Shown one piece after another: positions 6,846 through 10,358 of a stretch of DNA of 10,358 bases; position 1 is the first letter of the stretch; every line of letters begins with the position of its first letter. The notes beneath the pieces are model-generated. The model saw only the letters and a program-made list of their open reading frames with translations. It searched no databases and was not told the origin of the DNA. The DNA comes from Bog-950 sp964493695 (lineage in GTDB: Bacteria; Bacteroidota; Bacteroidia; Chitinophagales; LD1), in NCBI GenBank assembly GCA_964493695.1, contig CAZBPG010000123.1, positions 1 to 10,358 of the forward strand, given 5' to 3'. Position numbers and translations under genes: made by a program.

Positions 6846-9800
6846 TTACTTCACTAAATTGACAAGACCTTTCGCATCCACCTTTGTGCCATCGTTCAGC
6901 ACACCGGTCAGTTTCCAGACGTAGGCATCCGGTGGTGTATCTTCTCCCGTTAATTTGCTGGTGCCATCCCATCCTTCAGTAATGGTTTTTGATAAGAAGA
7001 GCAACTCACCGTAGCGGTTGTAGATAGAGAACTCGTAAGTTAGGAAACCACCACCTCTTACATACAACACATCATTGTGTCCGTTTCCATCTGGTGTAAA
7101 TGCCGAAGGAAGCCAGTAAGGAGTTTCGAAATCTATTACTGTAATCAACACAGTATCGGTATTACGGCAACCGAATAAATCTGTAACGGTCAATACATAA
7201 TTAGTAGTGGTGTCCGGGCTGGCAACCGGGTTAAATAAATTGGCGTTGCTTAGTCCGGTAACCGGTGTCCAGAAATACTGTACCCCACCGGTTCCGGTTA
7301 ACTGTACCGATGCTCCCTGAGAAATAGTGTCGTCTACTCCTGCATTGGCACTTGGCAATGAATGAACGGTGATGGTTACATTATCCGTAATCGGATCGCA
7401 GCCAACAGTATCGGTCACCACAAGCGTGTAGGTTGTAGTTTGTGTAGGGCTTGCAATCGGATTGCTGGTTGTAACATCGGTCAGGCCGTTTGCTGGTGAC
7501 CAATTGTAAAACTGTCCTTCAATAAATCCTGCACCTATCTGCACACTGTCGTTCAAACAAATCTCTACATCTGGTCCTGCGTCCGCACTCAGCGGGTCAA
7601 GCATGGTAATAGTTACAAAGTCTGAATTCTTGCAACCGGTTCCGGCTGCTGTTACGGTAACACTGTAGGTGGTAACGGAAGCGGTAGGGCTCGCAATCGG
7701 ATTCTGAGCAAACGGATTATCCAATGTGTTTGAAGGGAACCAATTGTAAGTGCTGCCTGCTGTGGTAGAATCACTGCCCAAGACTACATCGCGGTTTGCA
7801 CAAATAGTAGTATCCGGACCTGCTTCTGCATAAGGAAGCGGATTGACGCTAATAGTTTGAGTAGATGTATGAGTACAGTTGGCATCTGAAATAGTAAAGG
7901 TCACTGTTTTGGTTCCTGAAGAACTGTAGATAACACCATCCGGATTCTCTGATGAGGAAGTGGATGGTATGGCATCTTGCCCTAAATCCCAATCGAACGA
8001 CCAGTTGCTGCCCGATGTTCCGGTATTACTGAAGTTAATTGGTGCCCCGGCACATTGCGGTGCAGTAGACGCGAACGTAGCTGTTGGTGTTTGATAAATA
8101 TTGATAGTGCTGATAGCAGTTACCGCACATTGAGTAGTCAGGTTGGTAATGGTAAATGTTACCGTCTTAATTCCTGCGGTAGAGTAAACAACACCCGATG
8201 GGTTTTCTGCAATCTCTGTAGCCGGTGAAGCGCCACCACCAAAATCCCAAGCCCAGCTTACACCTGTTGATGTTCCGGTATTGGTAAAGTTAACCGGAAG
8301 ACCGGTACACTGTGGTGTTGTGGAAGTAAAGTTAGCTACCGGTGTTTCAAGGATGCTGATGGTTTGTGTAGATGTCTGTGTGCAATTCTGGTCAGAAATG
8401 GTAAACGTTACCGTCTTGCTTCCTGAAGAGGTATAAAATATACCCGTAGGATTTTGTCCTGATGATGTAGCGGGAGATGCTCCCGGTCCGAAGTTCCATG
8501 AATACGACCAGTTACCACCTGTGCTACCGGTGTTGGTAAAGTCAATGCCGGCTCCTGCACATTGCGGTGCATTCGATGTAAAGCTGGCTGTTGGAGTCTG
8601 GTGAATATTAATCGTAGTAGTAACGGTTACAGAGCAACCTGAGCCTGCATCGGTGGTAGTCAGCGTTACATTTTTAGTGCCTGCTGTGGAGTAAACAACT
8701 CCTGTCGGATTTTCATCCGCACTGGTAGCAGGTGTTGCTCCGGTTCCAAAGTTCCATCCCCAGGTTACACCGGTATTGGCTCCTGTGTTGGTAAAGTCTA
8801 TCGGTAAGCCGGTGCATTGCGGTGCAGTAGATGTAAATCCGACAGTTGGAGTCGATTGTATAATAATAGACTGGGTAGAAGTTTGAGTGCAATGTTGGTC
8901 GGCAATAGTAAAGGTCACTGTCTTGGTTCCGGCCGTGCTGTACATTACTCCGCTTGGGTTTTCAGCGGCTGAAACAGCAGGAACAGCACTTTGTCCTAAG
9001 TTCCATGAGTAAGACCAGTTGCCACCAGTACTGCCGGTATTTGTAAAGTTAATACCAACTGTAGAACATTGCGGTGCGTTCGAAGTGAATGTTGCAGTAG
9101 GTGTCTGATGAATAGTAATCGTATTCGAAGTAGTTACTGAACATCCGGAAGTTGTATCCGTAGCGGTTAACGTTATAGTTTTGGTTCCCGAAGTAGAGTA
9201 AACAACTCCTGCAGGACTCTGATCTGTGCTAGTTGCCGGTGTTGCCCCTGTTCCGAGATTCCATGTCCATGTTACGTCACTGGTCGTGCCGGTGTTAGTG
9301 AAGTCAACTCCTAACTCGGTGCACTGAGGTGCTGTAGAAGTGAATACAGCCGTTGGTGTAGCATCAATCACAATCGTTTGAGTTGCTGTTTGATTACAGT
9401 GCTGGTCGGAAATGGTAAAGGTTACTGTTTTGGTTCCGGAGGAAGTATACATTACACCGGTTGGGTTTTCTGCGGATGAGAAAACCGGATTGGCATCTTG
9501 CCCCAGGTTCCATGCATAGAACCAGTTGCCTCCGGTGCTTCCTGTATTGGTGAAGTTAATTCCTACAGTCGAACATTGTGGCGCATTGGACGTAAAGGTT
9601 GCAGTAGGTGATTGATGAATAGTAAAGGTGTTTACAACAGTTACTGAACAGCCGCTTACGGTATCAGTAGTTGTTAGAGTAACTGCCTTTAATCCGGCAG
9701 TTGAGTAAACAACTCCCTGAGGGTGCTGGTCGGTTGAGGTGGCCGGTGTTGCTCCGGTACCTAAATCCCACAACCAGGTTACTCCGGTAGCTGTTCCGGT

Positions 9801-10301
9801 ATTGCCGAAACTTACAGGAAGGCCTGTGCACTGAGGTGTATTGGAGATGAAACTTGCAACCGGTGTAGCATTAATCTCTATGGTTTGTGTGGCTGTGTTG
9901 GTGCAATGCTGGTCAGAAATGGTAAAGGTAATTGTTTTAGTTCCTGACGAACTAAACAACACACCGGTTGGGTTTTCGGCTGATGAGAAGGCAGGAATTG
10001 CTCCCTGACCTAAGTTCCATGAGTAAGACCAGTTGCTGCCTGTGCTGCCGGTATTGGTAAAATCAATACCAACAGTAGAACACTGCGGAGCTGTTGAAGT
10101 AAATGTAGCAGTAGGCGATTCATAAATGTTTATGCCGTTTGTCACGCTAACCGTACATCCGCTTGTGGTATCGGTTACGGTAAGTGTTACCCCTTTTAGC
10201 CCCGGTGTTGAATAAACAACTCCCTGAGGATGCTGGTCAGTTGAAGTGGCAGGTGTTGAACCTCCTCCGAAATCCCATAGCCAGGTTACCCCGCTTGCTG
10301 T
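6846..10301 (-). CDS. Giant PKD-repeat surface protein with T9SS type B sorting domain (5' end beyond window)
   Basis: The frame stays open from the TAA at 6846-6848 up to an in-frame TGA at 10302-10304. The first start codon after that TGA is a GTG at 10145 (numbering below), which encodes no signal peptide and lies inside a repeat, so it is not a credible natural start. Residues 11-768 are nine PKD-type units of 84-85 residues alternating between types A (SxGNWxYxWNLGQ) and B (GVTWxWxxGTGATPATS). Each carries two cysteines 59 or 60 residues apart, plausibly a disulfide. Residues 769-1003 are three Ig/SprB-like repeats (AGPDTTIC ... TTYSVTVT). Residues 1009-1099 are a gliding-motility C-terminal (CHU_C) domain: PSAFTPDGNGHNDVL, FSIYNRYGELLF, GWDG. 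That domain directs type IX secretion. The role is probably a stalk-like adhesin on the cell surface, with the PorP/SprF gene just downstream as partner. Confidence 0.85.
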   Translation of the reverse strand, partial: TASGVTWLWDFGGGSTPATSTDQHPQGVVYSTPGLKGVTLTVTDTTSGCTVSVTNGINIYESPTATFTSTAPQCSTVGIDFTNTGSTGSNWSYSWNLGQGAIPAFSSAENPTGVLFSSSGTKTITFTISDQHCTNTATQTIEINATPVASFISNTPQCTGLPVSFGNTGTATGVTWLWDLGTGATPATSTDQHPQGVVYSTAGLKAVTLTTTDTVSGCSVTVVNTFTIHQSPTATFTSNAPQCSTVGINFTNTGSTGGNWFYAWNLGQDANPVFSSAENPTGVMYTSSGTKTVTFTISDQHCNQTATQTIVIDATPTAVFTSTAPQCTELGVDFTNTGTTSDVTWTWNLGTGATPATSTDQSPAGVVYSTSGTKTITLTATDTTSGCSVTTSNTITIHQTPTATFTSNAPQCSTVGINFTNTGSTGGNWSYSWNLGQSAVPAVSAAENPSGVMYSTAGTKTVTFTIADQHCTQTSTQSIIIQSTPTVGFTSTAPQCTGLPIDFTNTGANTGVTWGWNFGTGATPATSADENPTGVVYSTAGTKNVTLTTTDAGSGCSVTVTTTINIHQTPTASFTSNAPQCAGAGIDFTNTGSTGGNWSYSWNFGPGASPATSSGQNPTGIFYTSSGSKTVTFTISDQNCTQTSTQTISILETPVANFTSTTPQCTGLPVNFTNTGTSTGVSWAWDFGGGASPATEIAENPSGVVYSTAGIKTVTFTITNLTTQCAVTAISTINIYQTPTATFASTAPQCAGAPINFSNTGTSGSNWSFDWDLGQDAIPSTSSSENPDGVIYSSSGTKTVTFTISDANCTHTSTQTISVNPLPYAEAGPDTTICANRDVVLGSDSTTAGSTYNWFPSNTLDNPFAQNPIASPTASVTTYSVTVTAAGTGCKNSDFVTITMLDPLSADAGPDVEICLNDSVQIGAGFIEGQFYNWSPANGLTDVTTSNPIASPTQTTTYTLVVTDTVGCDPITDNVTITVHSLPSANAGVDDTISQGASVQLTGTGGVQYFWTPVTGLSNANLFNPVASPDTTTNYVLTVTDLFGCRNTDTVLITVIDFETPYWLPSAFTPDGNGHNDVLYVRGGGFLTYEFSIYNRYGELLFLSKTITEGWDGTSKLTGEDTPPDAYVWKLTGVLNDGTKVDAKGLVNLVK

Positions 10302-10358
10302 TCATGTATTGCCGAAGTTAACAGCAAGGCCGGTGCACTGTGGTGCACTGGATACAAA
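7842..10358 (-). repeat. Tandem array of PKD-domain repeats, 507-bp A/B dimer
   Basis: Nine full units and most of a tenth are visible. First-cysteine positions step by 84 then 85 residues in strict alternation through the whole array, so each A+B pair is exactly 169 residues (507 bp) with no insertion or deletion. Type A units near the right edge share the wording CSTVGI, while the two nearest the C-terminus read CAGAGI and CAGAPI. The distal units are therefore more uniform than the ones near the sorting domain. Confidence 0.9.
10302..10358 (-). pseudogene. Upstream continuation of the PKD protein, separated by an in-frame TGA
   Basis: In the same frame as the gene to its left, 10358-10305 encodes FVSSAPQCTGLAVNFGNT, the start of a further type B PKD unit whose sequence continues past the TGA as TASGVTWLWDFGGGSTPATS. 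Sister units have NTGTATGVTW, so the TGA replaces a glycine GGA. The frame is undamaged on both sides. Either one gene carries a nonsense change, or this is a sequencing error in a repetitive region. The gene continues beyond the right edge. Confidence 0.7.

Noticed and set aside
6846..10145. GTG at 10145 as the true start of the PKD protein
   Set aside because: It lies between two repeats, encodes no signal peptide, and the coding frame with the same repeat pattern continues upstream to the window edge apart from one TGA.
10302..10304. TGA reassigned to glycine, since this TGA replaces a Gly codon and the only gene here ending in TGA (LysM, 1339-1341) is followed at once by an in-frame TAA
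   Set aside because: A recoded genome would use TGA for glycine many times. Across all the other genes in the window I see no further in-frame TGA, and the Bacteroidota features argue for the standard bacterial code.
7842..10358. CRISPR-like or non-coding tandem array on the basis of regular repeats
   Set aside because: The repeats are long (507-bp dimers), diverged, in frame and encode PKD domains. There are no short direct repeats with unique spacers.

Overview
The window reads as chromosomal sequence from a member of the Bacteroidota. Three things point there: an adhesin-like protein ending in a gliding-motility (CHU_C, type B) sorting domain, a PorP/SprF-family outer-membrane protein encoded directly behind it, and gene starts preceded by AT-rich leaders without good Shine-Dalgarno sequences. 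These are hallmarks of the type IX secretion system (T9SS) lineage. Genus cannot be named from the sequence.

Layout, left to right. Positions 1-503 are a gene-poor scar. It holds the last part of a decayed tyrosine recombinase (minus strand, 1-73), an unexplained palindrome plus hairpin (203-249), and a cloverleaf-shaped intergenic repeat (366-451). Next is a plus-strand gene for a cytoplasmic-looking fibronectin type III protein (504-1223), closed by a strong terminator (1241-1276). A LysM-domain envelope protein (1339-1974, minus) converges on it. A short divergent intergenic region then leads into a plus-strand operon of three genes: an M20-family metallodipeptidase (2075-3451), a membrane protein fusing a heavy-metal-associated (HMA) domain to a DUF4396-like domain (3453-4169, one base after the dipeptidase), and a secreted protein of unknown function (4186-5721). 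A perfect 40-bp palindrome (5721-5760) separates this operon from the convergent right-hand block and should terminate transcription both ways.

The right-hand block is a two-gene minus-strand cassette. The upstream gene (6846 to beyond the right edge) encodes a giant surface protein: ten visible PKD-type units in strictly alternating A/B order, three immunoglobulin-like repeats, and a T9SS type B sorting domain. The downstream gene (5774-6796) encodes its probable PorP/SprF partner. By analogy with SprB and SprF, the pair probably forms a secreted adhesin and the outer-membrane protein needed to export or anchor it.

The most notable observations are the invariant 169-residue A/B dimer with cysteine spacing alternating 59/60, an in-frame TGA at 10302-10304 that interrupts this otherwise open array, the truncated recombinase at the left edge, and the one-base coupling of a dipeptidase to a metal-binding membrane protein. 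I found no CRISPR array, tRNA, rRNA or intact mobile element, and no clear sign of a wholly new defence or metabolic system.
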